A model generated the notes under the pieces. The model made no database searches. It was given only the letters and a program-made list of their open reading frames with translations, and had not been told where the DNA came from. DNA of 64,000 nt. It comes from Candidatus Bathyarchaeota archaeon (lineage in GTDB: Archaea; Thermoproteota; Bathyarchaeia; Bathyarchaeales; Bathyarchaeaceae). Below are positions 26,070 to 34,929 of this stretch, piece after piece (position 1 is the first letter of the stretch; every line of letters starts with the position of its first letter). A program made the translations under genes and the position numbers. Location of the stretch: assembly GCA_004376295.1 (NCBI GenBank), contig SOJZ01000010.1, forward strand, positions 1 to 64,000, read 5' to 3'.

Positions 26070-26516
26070 TTGGATTTGAGACGTGAATATCCTACTCAGC
26101 CTATTGTAGGCGTTGGAGCGGTCATTGTGGACGAGGGTAAGCTTCTTCTGGTCAAGAGGGGAGTGGAGCCTGGAAAAGGCAAATGGAGTATTCCCGGCGG
26201 AGCGGTGGAACTTGGAGAAAAGGTTCGAGACGCCGTTGTACGGGAGGCTGAGGAAGAGAGCGGGTTGAAAGTTGAGATTGTAATTGATAGACCTTTGGAT
26301 ACGGTTGATAACATCATGATGGATGAAAACAAACGGCTTCAATACCACTACGTTCTGCTACAGTTTTTAATTCGCCCTAAAAGTGGGACTCCAAAGTCTG
26401 GAGGTGACGTATTAGACGCAAAATGGGTTTCCCTAGATGAAGTGGAAACCTATGACTTAACAACCTCCTTCCGTTCTTTCTTCAAAAGACATCGAAACGA
26501 GCTAGAAGGATTCTAA
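26070..26516 (+). CDS. NUDIX hydrolase
   Basis: The NUDIX box is complete: GGAVELGEKVRDAVVREAEEESGL matches Gx5Ex7REUxEExGU. The 148-residue protein hydrolyses a nucleoside diphosphate linked to X. Substrate candidates include oxidised nucleotides or ADP-ribose; the sequence alone does not decide. The start is TTG 26070 (LDLRREYPTQP) after GGAGGC. It lies between mre11 and herA on the opposite strand and overlaps herA's end by 4 bp. Confidence 0.92.
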   Translation: MDLRREYPTQPIVGVGAVIVDEGKLLLVKRGVEPGKGKWSIPGGAVELGEKVRDAVVREAEEESGLKVEIVIDRPLDTVDNIMMDENKRLQYHYVLLQFLIRPKSGTPKSGGDVLDAKWVSLDEVETYDLTTSFRSFFKRHRNELEGF

Positions 26517-27967
26517 TTATCATCTGTGAAAAATAGCCTTGTTTGCCCCATTGTTTGAATGTCAAGAGCTTTCACCTTCACTACGATAGGGAAGTCTTTT
26601 ACAACTTTTCCAAGAACGAGACAATGATGCGGCAATAGGTCTCGTGCAACCGACTTGACGGTTTCAGCGTCAACCTTGGCAGCTCTTGACACTGCCTCAA
26701 GGTCATGTTCGTTGGTGAAGTTGAAGAGGAATATATTGTCTGCTTGGCGATAGATGTTCTCCCGAATGGTGTTAGGCTGATTAGTCACAAAGGTTGTGAA
26801 AACTCCGAAGTGGCGCATCCTCGTAACAATGTCGTCCCAATAGGTTTCACGCAGGTAAAGATGAGCCTCCTCAGCAAACAAAAATACTGCCCTCAACTTC
26901 CGTTGAGTCAGAAGTTCCACAAGTTTTCCAAGCATAAACTCCACCACGACTTGCCGATCAATCGAAGAAATGTCTTGTAGGTTTATGATCAATGCTCCGC
27001 CACTCTGCATGCTGTGAAAGTTTTCCTCAAGACTTGTTGCTTCTGCATGGTTGTCGGTGAAAAACCCAGAGTTTAACAGGCTGTAGTAACGAGAATAAAG
27101 TGCATCTCGCACATGCAGGTTGCACTGTCGATTTCTAATAGTCTCGCCTAGTTCATGCATCGTAAGCGTGTCGCGGTTTTTTAGAAATCGCCATATGCGT
27201 CGAAACTCTCGTGCAGAAGTGCCTGGCAGGTCAAGCGCGTGGAAGAGGATGTTCATCATAACGCGCAGGTTCATCTGTGCCAATGTTATTTTGAAGTTGT
27301 CGCCTGGGGTGAGCACCCGAACCTTTTTGTGGTACTCGTTTTTTTCGTCGTTTGACGAGAAACCTAGGCGGGTGTATTCGCCGTTTAGGTCTAGAACAAC
27401 AACTGGGGCTCCGTAGTCTATGAGGCCGAGGACGAGGAGTTTGGCGAGGTGAGACTTTCCGGTTTCCTTCTTCCCTGTCACTATGTTGAGTTTGCCGTCA
27501 AGCATGTGAGCGTCAATTGTGATGGAAGATAATTCTCTCGTTTCGCCGAGGTTGATAGGACGGCTTTTGCTGATTTTTGCTTGTGCCAGCAGAGAAGCCA
27601 CGGGAAGTTTTTTGATGTTTGATTGGGAGCGTGAAGGGAGCCACGCTGTGTTTATGCTTAGTTTTCCGTTTTGTATGGTTCCTCGGATTTTGCAGACAAG
27701 CATTCGTGCGTCTTGGATGTAAGTTATGTGTGGAGCTACTTCCAGCGGATCAAGGTTTTCTCCATAGATGTGTTTGTCGTCTGTGGAGTTTCTTAAGAGT
27801 TCTTCTAGGATGCCGGGAATGTTAGCAAATTGGATGTCGATTACTTGTATGACGAGGCTTCGGTTGCGTTTAGAGTCTTGTATGAGGAGGTATTCTCCCT
27901 TTTCGATGTCCTCGGTTGGAAAGCTTAGGATTTGAATAGTGTTGCCTTCTTTTCTGTAAAGTCGCAT
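26513..27967 (-). CDS. herA: HerA DNA translocase/helicase
   Basis: A bipolar hexameric ATPase that feeds DNA ends to NurA for 5' strand resection. The N-terminal HAS-barrel (about 1-140) precedes the Walker A (TGKKETGKSH). The Walker B region reads FLFAEEAHLYL and an arginine-finger region lies at about 400. The length of 484 residues fits archaeal HerA. It is 3 bp from nurA (27971), one operon, and next to mre11-rad50, as in many archaea. Confidence 0.95.
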   Translation of the reverse strand: MRLYRKEGNTIQILSFPTEDIEKGEYLLIQDSKRNRSLVIQVIDIQFANIPGILEELLRNSTDDKHIYGENLDPLEVAPHITYIQDARMLVCKIRGTIQNGKLSINTAWLPSRSQSNIKKLPVASLLAQAKISKSRPINLGETRELSSITIDAHMLDGKLNIVTGKKETGKSHLAKLLVLGLIDYGAPVVVLDLNGEYTRLGFSSNDEKNEYHKKVRVLTPGDNFKITLAQMNLRVMMNILFHALDLPGTSAREFRRIWRFLKNRDTLTMHELGETIRNRQCNLHVRDALYSRYYSLLNSGFFTDNHAEATSLEENFHSMQSGGALIINLQDISSIDRQVVVEFMLGKLVELLTQRKLRAVFLFAEEAHLYLRETYWDDIVTRMRHFGVFTTFVTNQPNTIRENIYRQADNIFLFNFTNEHDLEAVSRAAKVDAETVKSVARDLLPHHCLVLGKVVKDFPIVVKVKALDIQTMGQTRLFFTDDN

Positions 27968-27970
27968 CGA

Positions 27971-29071
27971 CTAGGCCTCTGGGCCTTTTCCGTATGGTCC
28001 AAATAGTAGTCGGCGTAGATTGGGTCGTGTGACGATTTTTAGTCCGTATGTTTGGGCTATGAACCGTTGTATGCCTATGACTTCGTTGGCGGTGAATGTG
28101 GAGTATATGTGTGCCAAGCGTAGGGTTTCAGGGTAGCCTTGAAGGAGTAGGTCGTTTCCAAGAAGCTTCTGTGTCGCTGCTATTCCTTGTTCGCTGGGGA
28201 TGTTTTTGTCTATGTCTAGTCGAAATGAACAACCGCCGTTTGTGAGTTTTGCGATGTAGATGTTTCCTAGGAAGCGAATAGGAGTAGATGAATGAAGCGG
28301 GTAGTGATTGATTTGGATTAGGCGTGGCGGAGGAGTTTTTGTGGTTAGGTCTGTAAGTCTGTGACCGCCAAGTCTCAGCGTGGTGGTTTTTGTGAACGCC
28401 AGGACTGTGTTGAGGCGGTTTCTTGCAATTTCTAAGAGTTGTGAAAGAACTTTTGTTGGGTTGTCCGGAGTCCCTGCTGTTAGTGATCCGTCCCAGAGTA
28501 TGATGTTGTCGTGTGAGCTGGTGGATATGCTCATTTGTAGCCAGCGTTCGAGTAGGTTGCTTATCCGATTTTGCATGTTGAGTAGGTTCGGACCGACCAT
28601 GTCTTTTGGTGGTGTTTGAAAGTAGTATTGTCGGAATAGACAGTATATTTCCCGTCTGTTTTGTTCAGTTATGTGGAAAGGGAAAGGTCCGAGGCGGAGG
28701 TATCGGTATTGGCGACTCTGTCTCCAGACTATGGCAGCTCTTATGGCTGTGAGGATGCCTGTTTCGGTTTCGCCGAGTTTTATGTTTGACACGTCGATGG
28801 CGGTGATTGTTGTGGGTTGTGGGAGGGGTTTTAACGGGATTGACCGTAGAGTGGGTGGACTGTAATTCAAAAGAGTTGGCTCGGTTAAGTCAGTGTTTTC
28901 TGTTATTGAATTGAAAAGATTTGTTTCAATAGGGTGGAATTGTTCTAAGTTTAGGTTTTTCATGGATTTGAGGCTTAGCTCGATGAAATTTTGTGGTAGT
29001 TGCAAGTCTTGGACTGCGTTAGGAAAATTATATTTTGGTGTTGTTGCATATGGTAGTTGTTCAATCAACAA
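27971..29071 (-). CDS. nurA: NurA 5'-3' nuclease
   Basis: The 366-residue NurA-family protein cuts the 5' strand with HerA. The motif ITAIDVSNIKLG contains the metal-binding Asp where family members usually read DGS, so Val replaces Gly. Downstream ILWDGSLTAG and RLDIDKNIP supply further acidic residues. The C-terminal part is the RNase-H-like domain. It is co-transcribed with herA (3-bp gap). Divergent to the 29155 gene, it shares an 83-bp promoter region rich in TGT/ACA. Confidence 0.92.
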   Translation of the reverse strand: MLIEQLPYATTPKYNFPNAVQDLQLPQNFIELSLKSMKNLNLEQFHPIETNLFNSITENTDLTEPTLLNYSPPTLRSIPLKPLPQPTTITAIDVSNIKLGETETGILTAIRAAIVWRQSRQYRYLRLGPFPFHITEQNRREIYCLFRQYYFQTPPKDMVGPNLLNMQNRISNLLERWLQMSISTSSHDNIILWDGSLTAGTPDNPTKVLSQLLEIARNRLNTVLAFTKTTTLRLGGHRLTDLTTKTPPPRLIQINHYPLHSSTPIRFLGNIYIAKLTNGGCSFRLDIDKNIPSEQGIAATQKLLGNDLLLQGYPETLRLAHIYSTFTANEVIGIQRFIAQTYGLKIVTRPNLRRLLFGPYGKGPEA

Positions 29072-29154
29072 GATTCACCAATAACAATTGATAGAGGTAG
29101 AGAACATATTTAAGTGTTGTGCATGTGCATAATGTTCAATACAATAAACAATAA

Positions 29155-29574
29155 GTGAACGAGATGACAGAACCAGAAGAAGAGAAACGTACCATACGCG
29201 TGAAGATGAAAATTGGAGATTTAGAATTCGAGTTCGAAGGCAATCCAAATGAAGTACAAGCAACCATCGAAAACACTCTTTCTACAATAACAAAACATGA
29301 ATATGCAAAGAAGTTGGCTATAACACCAGAGCGGGCTGTTCCGCGAGCTGAAACTTGTAAGGGCGTTATTCACAGGCTTTGGAGTGAAGGATGGTTTGCT
29401 TCTACGCGTAGTCTAGGCGAGGTGCACAGTGAGATGGCACGGAAGGGTTTTCATTATGACCGTACTGCTGTAGCACATGCGTTGATTGACCTCGTTAAGG
29501 ACAATGTTTTGACTAGGGATGGCAGACCACGACGGTACAGGTATGCTCAGAAGAGACCGCCAACTATCAAGTAA
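29155..29574 (+). CDS. Winged-helix-like archaeal protein, 139 aa
   Basis: An N-terminal beta strand unit (IRVKMKIGDLEFEFEGNPNEVQ) is followed by a helical segment and a wHTH-like C-terminal half (ETCKGVIHRLWSEGWFAS, VAHALIDLVKDNVLTRDGRPRRYRY). The same N-terminal strand pattern occurs in the two adjacent minus-strand proteins at 31188 and 31685. Likely DNA-binding; targets unknown. Start GTG 29155 or ATG 29164. It is transcribed away from nurA. Confidence 0.65.
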   Translation: MNEMTEPEEEKRTIRVKMKIGDLEFEFEGNPNEVQATIENTLSTITKHEYAKKLAITPERAVPRAETCKGVIHRLWSEGWFASTRSLGEVHSEMARKGFHYDRTAVAHALIDLVKDNVLTRDGRPRRYRYAQKRPPTIK

Positions 29575-29578
29575 CCTA

Positions 29579-29645
29579 AAGTTTGCTTATTACCGTTGTT
29601 CATTAAATATAATCTAGACAAGAATTCTTCAGTATTTGCATGCAT
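29579..29645. repeat. Dispersed repeat copy 3 with TGCATGCATGCA end
   Basis: The copy begins AAAGTTTGCTTATTACCG and is followed by the same core as at 7549. It immediately precedes TGCATGCATGCA at 29637-29648, in the convergent gap between the 29155 and 29700 genes. A short related stretch AAAGTTTGCTTATT also follows the CATGCATGCA motif at 30324-30333. Confidence 0.7.
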
Positions 29646-29699
29646 GCATAACTAAGGAAAAGTAGAAGGTTATCCTCTCTGGCATGAACTCTGCAAAAA

Positions 29700-30227
29700 T
29701 CATGGGCTATTGGTATTTTTTATGTAATCTGCCAAATATTTGAGGGTTAACCGCCTCAGGACTTTGTCACTCTTAAGGCTGATAATGAAACTGTCATATT
29801 GCGCTGTATACTGCCCCCAATCCTTTTCGAAGTCCGTCCTGAAGTTTACAAAATCAGAATAGTCTCTGTGGACTGTAACAGTTATCCTACTAAAGCCGCA
29901 GCCCTGTCCAGAAGAGGCAAAGATGATGTTGGGATGTTTTGAAAGAAATTTATTCAGTTTTTTCATGAAATCGTTCATCTGACTGAGTGTTTCGTATCCT
30001 TCAGGCTTCCACTGGACAAAATGGAAAACCAAGATTTCCATCCCCAATTTCGAAAAGTTTGGAATCGCAGTGTAATCAATTGAAAGTTCCTTTTCCATTT
30101 TGGCTCTTCTTCTGGTGACAGTGGGCTGAGAAACTCCAATATTATCAGCCAGTTTCCTATCACTAATTTTTGAGTTTTTCATCAACCCAGAGAGAATCTT
30201 CAAGTCAATATCTTTTATTTTCGTCAT
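29700..30227 (-). CDS. Lrp/AsnC-family transcriptional regulator
   Basis: At 175 residues it has the Lrp-type N-terminal HTH (DLKILSGLMKNSKISDRKLADNIGVSQPTVTRR) and a C-terminal RAM-like sensing domain (about 80-165). Lrp-type regulators respond to amino acids and act on local metabolic or global targets. It lies between convergent and tandem genes with no obvious target; the (GCAT)n motif lies roughly 100 bp upstream of its start. Confidence 0.85.
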   Translation of the reverse strand: MTKIKDIDLKILSGLMKNSKISDRKLADNIGVSQPTVTRRRAKMEKELSIDYTAIPNFSKLGMEILVFHFVQWKPEGYETLSQMNDFMKKLNKFLSKHPNIIFASSGQGCGFSRITVTVHRDYSDFVNFRTDFEKDWGQYTAQYDSFIISLKSDKVLRRLTLKYLADYIKNTNSP

Positions 30228-30323
30228 ATCACTTCATTTATTATATCTTCTCTCAAGTGTTTTTATAACTTGTGGAAGCAACTTCTAATGTTGAAACCTC
30301 TAAAAATAATGTATATCTAAATC

Positions 30324-30333
30324 CATGCATGCA
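30324..30333. repeat. CATGCATGCA motif
   Basis: A (GCAT)n motif between the Lrp gene start and the glycosylase gene end. It is directly followed by AAAGTTTGCTTATT, the beginning of the dispersed repeat found at 4594 and 29579. Confidence 0.6.
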
Positions 30334-30353
30334 AAGTTTGCTTATTTCAACAT

Positions 30354-31172
30354 TTACAGTTTTTGGCATTTAGGACAGATATAGGATGAGGTGGGTCCTG
30401 TTCTGATTTTTTCTATAGGTGTAGAGCAGACTGGGCAAGGCTTTCCTGTTTTATATCCTACTTGAAAGTCTTCTGCCCCGAAGTTGCCTTTCTGGCCGTA
30501 GAAGTTCTTTTCGTAGGTGAGCCCTCCTTTTTCGATGCTGCTATTAAGAACGGTTTTTATTGCATCGTAGAGATTGCTGATTTCTTGGTCTGAAAGAGTG
30601 AAAGCCTTCCGGTTTGGGTGGAGTCTGGCGTTGAAGAGGATGTCTTGGATGTACACGTTGCCTATTCCAGCAATGTTTTTCTGATCAAGAAGAAGCGATT
30701 TTATGCGTGCCTTTCTCTTTTCTAAGAGTTTCTGTAAATATTCCTTTGTGAACTCTTTGTCTGAGGCGGATACTCCTAGTTTTGCTGTCAGTTTATGTTG
30801 GCTTAGTTCTTTTTGGGGTAGGAGATGGATATAGCCAAACCAGTAGAAGCGTATGGTAAAGCCGGAGTGATCTGTGAAGGTGAGTTTGAATTGGTATTTT
30901 TCTGGGAGTTTGCTGTTTGGTGTGAAGTAGAGGAGATTGGCACCCATCCCTAAATTGATTAGTAAGTAGTGATCTGGCTCTAGTTTTATGAAGAGCCATT
31001 TACCCCTACTGTATATTTGACCTATGGTTTTGCCTATAGCGGTTTCAACAAATCGTTCTGGCGGAGTGTTTAAGCATTTTGGCTGATGTGTTTCAACTTT
31101 GTGTATTTGTTTTCCAGTGATTTCTTTTGCCATTTGTTTGCTCAGGACAGTAATTTCTGGCAACTCGGGCAT
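30354..31172 (-). CDS. Fpg/Nei-family DNA glycosylase
   Basis: The N-terminus MPELPEITVLSK has the catalytic Pro2 and Glu3 of formamidopyrimidine/endonuclease VIII enzymes, which excise oxidised bases and nick the AP site. The helix-two-turn-helix (QKNIAGIGNVYIQDILF) and the zinc finger (CPVCSTPIEKI, YICPKCQKL) are complete. At 272 residues it is full-length. It is 15 bp from the upstream 31188 gene on the same strand, so it may be co-transcribed with the wHTH pair. Confidence 0.95.
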   Translation of the reverse strand: MPELPEITVLSKQMAKEITGKQIHKVETHQPKCLNTPPERFVETAIGKTIGQIYSRGKWLFIKLEPDHYLLINLGMGANLLYFTPNSKLPEKYQFKLTFTDHSGFTIRFYWFGYIHLLPQKELSQHKLTAKLGVSASDKEFTKEYLQKLLEKRKARIKSLLLDQKNIAGIGNVYIQDILFNARLHPNRKAFTLSDQEISNLYDAIKTVLNSSIEKGGLTYEKNFYGQKGNFGAEDFQVGYKTGKPCPVCSTPIEKIRTGPTSSYICPKCQKL

Positions 31173-31187
31173 AGTCTAGTTCGCACC

Positions 31188-31688
31188 TTAGATTTTTGCT
31201 CTAATTCTTGGCAGCACTTCTCTCTGCAGGCTTTTGATCCCGATGGTGGTTATTTTGTAATTGTCTTCGCTGGTTTTTGTTACCCATCCTTCTCGATTTA
31301 GTTCACCCAGTCGTGTGCTCGTTATTTTTCCGCTTTTCCCAAGTTTAACTCGCAACTCCTCCTTCGAAACAGCTCCATTATCTAGCAGTCCAAGTTTATA
31401 GCCAATGTGAGTAGCCAAAAGATGCAAACTCAAAGTTTCACTATCAGTAAGTTTTGCTCTAGGAACAAGCAAAGCCGCTCCTTCAGGTGCCACAGCAATA
31501 ATATCTTTACAGCCTTCAATGAGGCTTTGAAAATCAACGGTAAGAACAACTTTTCGTGCTACTTCTAAAGCAGGAATCATCTCACTAAAGAACTTGTTCA
31601 CGCTAACCCAAACATCATCCACGTTACCAGTGAAAGTCTGCTCTACATTCTTATACTTGATGTGCGCCGTAACTTTTCCTTCACTCAA
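31188..31688 (-). CDS. Winged-helix-like archaeal protein, paralogue A, 166 aa
   Basis: N-terminal strands (VTAHIKYKNVEQTFTGNVDDV) precede a mid-region IIAVAPEGAALLVPRAKLTDSETLSLHLLA and a C-terminal wHTH (KITSTRLGELNREGWVTK). Its layout parallels the next upstream protein (31685). The start overlaps that gene's stop by 4 bp, so the two are translated together. Likely a DNA- or RNA-binding regulator; function unknown. Confidence 0.7.
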   Translation of the reverse strand: MSEGKVTAHIKYKNVEQTFTGNVDDVWVSVNKFFSEMIPALEVARKVVLTVDFQSLIEGCKDIIAVAPEGAALLVPRAKLTDSETLSLHLLATHIGYKLGLLDNGAVSKEELRVKLGKSGKITSTRLGELNREGWVTKTSEDNYKITTIGIKSLQREVLPRIRAKI

Positions 31689-32158
31689 CCTCTTGCACCC
31701 TGTAGCTTCACCAAGACTTCATCTTCTATCCAACGTTCACCCTGTGTAGTCAACCTGAACTCCGGTCTACCAGGATCTGGCTTAAACACTAGTCCTCGCT
31801 TAGTCATCTCGTTCAAACGCGCAGGCACCATTGACTTGATCCCACCAGAAGCCATCAACCGTGCAATCTGTGTAGCCGTGTTAGACTTCCCTTCAGAAGC
31901 ATACAAGGTCAACCCAATCGCCTCATAATGAGTAAGCTTCTGCCGCGTAGTGACAATCGGCCCTTCAGTCGTCAGTTCAATAATTCCCTCCAACCGCGTC
32001 TTTAAAGGAGAAACCATCTTAGCAGACACTAGGCCGCTAACCTCACCCATAAACTCAGACGACATAGAACCCAACAAACCCAAAACCTCCTCCACACTCT
32101 CGCCTTCAACAACAACCTCGCCGAAACCAGTCTTAACCCTCACCTGAATCTTCCCCAT
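31685..32158 (-). CDS. Winged-helix-like archaeal protein, paralogue B, 157 aa
   Basis: A close structural parallel of the 31188 product: an N-terminal GKIQVRVKTGFGEVVVEGES unit, a GPIVTTRQKLTHYEAIGLTLYA mid segment, and RLNEMTKRGLVFKPDPG in the C-terminal winged helix. The tandem pair (4-bp overlap) may be a heterodimer. The gene to its right is a long intergenic gap with a (GCAT)n site at 32352. Confidence 0.7.
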   Translation of the reverse strand: MGKIQVRVKTGFGEVVVEGESVEEVLGLLGSMSSEFMGEVSGLVSAKMVSPLKTRLEGIIELTTEGPIVTTRQKLTHYEAIGLTLYASEGKSNTATQIARLMASGGIKSMVPARLNEMTKRGLVFKPDPGRPEFRLTTQGERWIEDEVLVKLQGARG

Positions 32159-32515
32159 AATGTTACACCTTCCTCAAAGCAACAAACAATTCTTACAAAC
32201 ACATACAACACATGCCTTTTTAGAATTTACCGCACAACCACGCAATAAAAACAAACAACACGTTAGAAACACAAAAAATCTTGCACTAGAAACCCTTTTC
32301 CTGTGTGTTCTGCGCGCGCATTACTCAGCTATTGCACGCTGAAGCTGAATTTGCATGCATGCATTTGGTTGTAGCATTGTCGTTATTGGGCACAAAGCAG
32401 AAAAGTTTCTTGCAAACAAACACATTTTGTCACAACTATGAGGCGCACGCATGCAAGGAATCTGGCCTTAATTGGATGGTTCTGAAGGCTTTTAAGAGTC
32501 ACATCTATTGGATAA
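32159..32515. other. Divergent intergenic region
   Basis: Between the minus-strand paralogue B and the plus-strand CBS gene. It contains TGCGCGCGCA at 32311-32320 (alternating purine-pyrimidine), TGCATGCATGCA at 32352-32363 and a CTTTTAAGAG TATA-like box ahead of the CBS gene. No convincing gene is seen. Confidence 0.5.
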
Positions 32516-32989
32516 TTGAGGATGGCTCGGGCTATGTGGAAGGTAAAGGATGTAATGATTACAGATGTAGTGACCGTTGACGCGGGTGTGAACATCAGGC
32601 AGGCGGTTGACCGAATGAATAATCATGAGATAGGTTGTCTGGTTGTACTGGAGAAAGGACACTTTGCTGGAATATTAACTGAACGTGACGTCTTGAGGAG
32701 AGTCGTAGCCAAAGCTCAGAACCCCGAAAAAACACTTGTAGGAGATGTTATGTCCAAACCTTTGATAGTTGTGGATCCTGAAGCAAGTCTGGAAGAAGCA
32801 GTCAAGCTAATGTTTGAAAAGCAAGTTAAGAAATTGACAGTTGTAAAGGACAAAAAGCTTGTAGGGCTTGTTACAATGACAGACATAGTACGTGCCCAAT
32901 CGGAAATGATCAAGTATATAGAAAGACTCGCCGCAAAATATGATCTACCGAAAAGAATGCAAAAAGTTGTTCGATACTATGTGGCGTGA
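32516..32989 (+). CDS. CBS-domain protein, 157 aa
   Basis: Two tandem CBS motifs are visible (MITDVVTVDAGVNIRQAVDRMNNHEIGCLVV and MSKPLIVVDPEASLEEAVKLMFEKQVKKLTVV, each followed by GLVT/ILTERDV-like segments). Such Bateman modules bind adenosine nucleotides and regulate partner enzymes or transporters. The start could be TTG 32516, ATG 32522 or ATG 32534 (MWKVKDVMITDVV, the best fit to family starts). Partner unknown. Confidence 0.88.
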   Translation: MRMARAMWKVKDVMITDVVTVDAGVNIRQAVDRMNNHEIGCLVVLEKGHFAGILTERDVLRRVVAKAQNPEKTLVGDVMSKPLIVVDPEASLEEAVKLMFEKQVKKLTVVKDKKLVGLVTMTDIVRAQSEMIKYIERLAAKYDLPKRMQKVVRYYVA

Positions 32990-33004
32990 CACGCAAGGAT
33001 CCAG

Positions 33005-33014
33005 ATGCATGCAT
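33005..33014. repeat. ATGCATGCAT motif between convergent stops
   Basis: This palindrome lies 15 bp after the CBS gene stop and 14 bp before the gatE stop. It is one of several (GCAT)n copies placed at gene ends. Confidence 0.7.
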
Positions 33015-33027
33015 GTTAGACTCTCAC

Positions 33028-34929
33028 TTACTCAACAAACTCTTCTAAACGCCTTCGCAAAACCTCACCCACCAATTCAGCCTTCACACGCCCTCTAAAC
33101 CTTTTCATAACCAAACCCATCAAAACACTATACGCACCCATCTGCCTCTCCTCCACAAACTTCTTATTCTCTTTAATCAACTCGCCGACAACAGTCTCAA
33201 GCTCTTCACAAGAAAGCATAACCAATCCAAGAGCCTTAACAGCATCCTCAACCCCAGCACCCTTATGTCCAGCCAACCAAGTCAAAACATTAGGAATAGC
33301 CTCCTTAGCCAAACGCCCAGAACTCACAAAGCCAAACAAACGCCTAAACTGCTCATCCGTAACCCTCTCAACCTCAACTCCGTCGCGCTTCAACGCCTTC
33401 AAAGTTTCAGTCAACGCAACAGCCACAACAGTGGCAGAAACCCCAGTCTCCTCAACAACAGCCTCAAAAAAGTCACTGTACTCTGAATCAAGAACCTGCC
33501 TCGCAAGCTTCGCGTTAAGCTTATACTCTCTCATCAGCCGACCCATCTTCTCCTCAGGCAACTCAGGAACACAAGCACGCAGCTTTTCAACATACTCATC
33601 CGACAACTGAATCGGAGGAACATCAGTCTCCGGATACATCCTAGCGGCACCAGGCCTCGGCCGCAAATACCGAGTAGTCCCGTCCGGGTTGGCCCCACGC
33701 GTCTCCTCAGGAATGGTTCTAAGAGCCTCTCGCGCCCTCCTAGTTACAGCTTTCAAAGCATCAGTCGCGTTCTCCAAAACGTCAGCAACAAACACAATGG
33801 CATCCTGCGGCTCTGCCTTCATATGCCGTCTAAGCTCGTTAACTTCCTCCACCGTAATCCTATACGCAGGTAACTCATCCGTGTGAAAGAGGCCGCCAAC
33901 CCTACCCCAGAAATGGGCGATACCAGCCATCTCAGATCCAAGCCTCATTCCAGGCGCAAGCTCTCTTTCAAGCAAACCAGCAAACTTGGGCAACCTAACA
34001 GCCAAAACCCGTTTACCCTGATCCAAAGCCTTTCGAATAACCCGACATTTCGTCTGCTCAAAAAAAGAAGAAACGTCGACAAACTCGTCCTTAACGTCCT
34101 TCTCCGCCACATTACGCTCTTTCAACTCGCCTCGTATTTTGAGAAGACCCAGTTGACGCTGAACTTCGTATTCAATGATTCTCGACACCAATTCAAGCTC
34201 TTGAACACCTTTTATCTCGATTAACGCTCCGTCTCGAATGGAAACGTTCAGGTCTTGACGAATGGTTCCTAAGCCTCGCTTAACCTTTCCCGTAGCCCTT
34301 AAAATTCGCCCGATGATTAGGGCGGTTTCTTTCGCCTCTTGAGGAGAATAAATAACCGGAGCCGTTGCAACCTCGACGAGGGGAATTCCGAGGCGGTCGA
34401 TGCGGTATCTAATGATGGAGCCGTCTTCTCCCATCTTTCTGGCGGCGTCTTCCTCTAGGCTTATGTGTTGAATTGGAATTTTTTTCCCTTTGATGTCTAT
34501 TTCTCCGTTTAAGGCTATGACGCATGTTCTCTGGAATCCTGTCGTGTTTGACCCGTCTATGACGGCTTTCCGCATCACATGGATTTCATCTACGGGTTTT
34601 GCTTTCATCATGAGAGCGGCGGTTAGAGCGATTTCAACTGCTTCTCGGTTAAGGTTGTGAGGTGGTTCTTCATCCATTTCTACGAGGCATGACGTTTCTT
34701 TGTTGGCTTCGTAGAGTATTTTTACGCCTTTCTGAAATTCGAAGAGGGCTGCTGGGTCTATTTGGCCTAGCTCGCTTTGGGTAGGTCTCAACCTTCTTAG
34801 AAACGTGATTTCTGGTTCTTCTTTGAAAAGTTGGGGCTTGCAGGGGCAGAATAATTTTGTTTTGGTGTCTAGTTGTTGATGCAGCTCAAGTCCGACTTTT
34901 AATCCGATTTTTGAATAGTCGATGGTCAT
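33028..34929 (-). CDS. gatE: Glu-tRNA(Gln) amidotransferase subunit E
   Basis: The tRNA-binding subunit of the archaeal GatDE complex, which converts Glu-tRNA(Gln) to Gln-tRNA(Gln). The 633-residue length is typical. Motifs are IGLKVGLELHQQLDT, YEANKETSCLVEMDEEPPHNLN, GFQRTCVIALNG, AspRS-like RYLRPRPGAARMYPETDVPPI, and a C-terminal YqeY-like helical region. The gatD start and gatE stop are arranged with a 4-bp overlap, so both come from one message. The presence of GatDE implies the organism lacks a GlnRS. Confidence 0.97.
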   Translation of the reverse strand: MTIDYSKIGLKVGLELHQQLDTKTKLFCPCKPQLFKEEPEITFLRRLRPTQSELGQIDPAALFEFQKGVKILYEANKETSCLVEMDEEPPHNLNREAVEIALTAALMMKAKPVDEIHVMRKAVIDGSNTTGFQRTCVIALNGEIDIKGKKIPIQHISLEEDAARKMGEDGSIIRYRIDRLGIPLVEVATAPVIYSPQEAKETALIIGRILRATGKVKRGLGTIRQDLNVSIRDGALIEIKGVQELELVSRIIEYEVQRQLGLLKIRGELKERNVAEKDVKDEFVDVSSFFEQTKCRVIRKALDQGKRVLAVRLPKFAGLLERELAPGMRLGSEMAGIAHFWGRVGGLFHTDELPAYRITVEEVNELRRHMKAEPQDAIVFVADVLENATDALKAVTRRAREALRTIPEETRGANPDGTTRYLRPRPGAARMYPETDVPPIQLSDEYVEKLRACVPELPEEKMGRLMREYKLNAKLARQVLDSEYSDFFEAVVEETGVSATVVAVALTETLKALKRDGVEVERVTDEQFRRLFGFVSSGRLAKEAIPNVLTWLAGHKGAGVEDAVKALGLVMLSCEELETVVGELIKENKKFVEERQMGAYSVLMGLVMKRFRGRVKAELVGEVLRRRLEEFVE

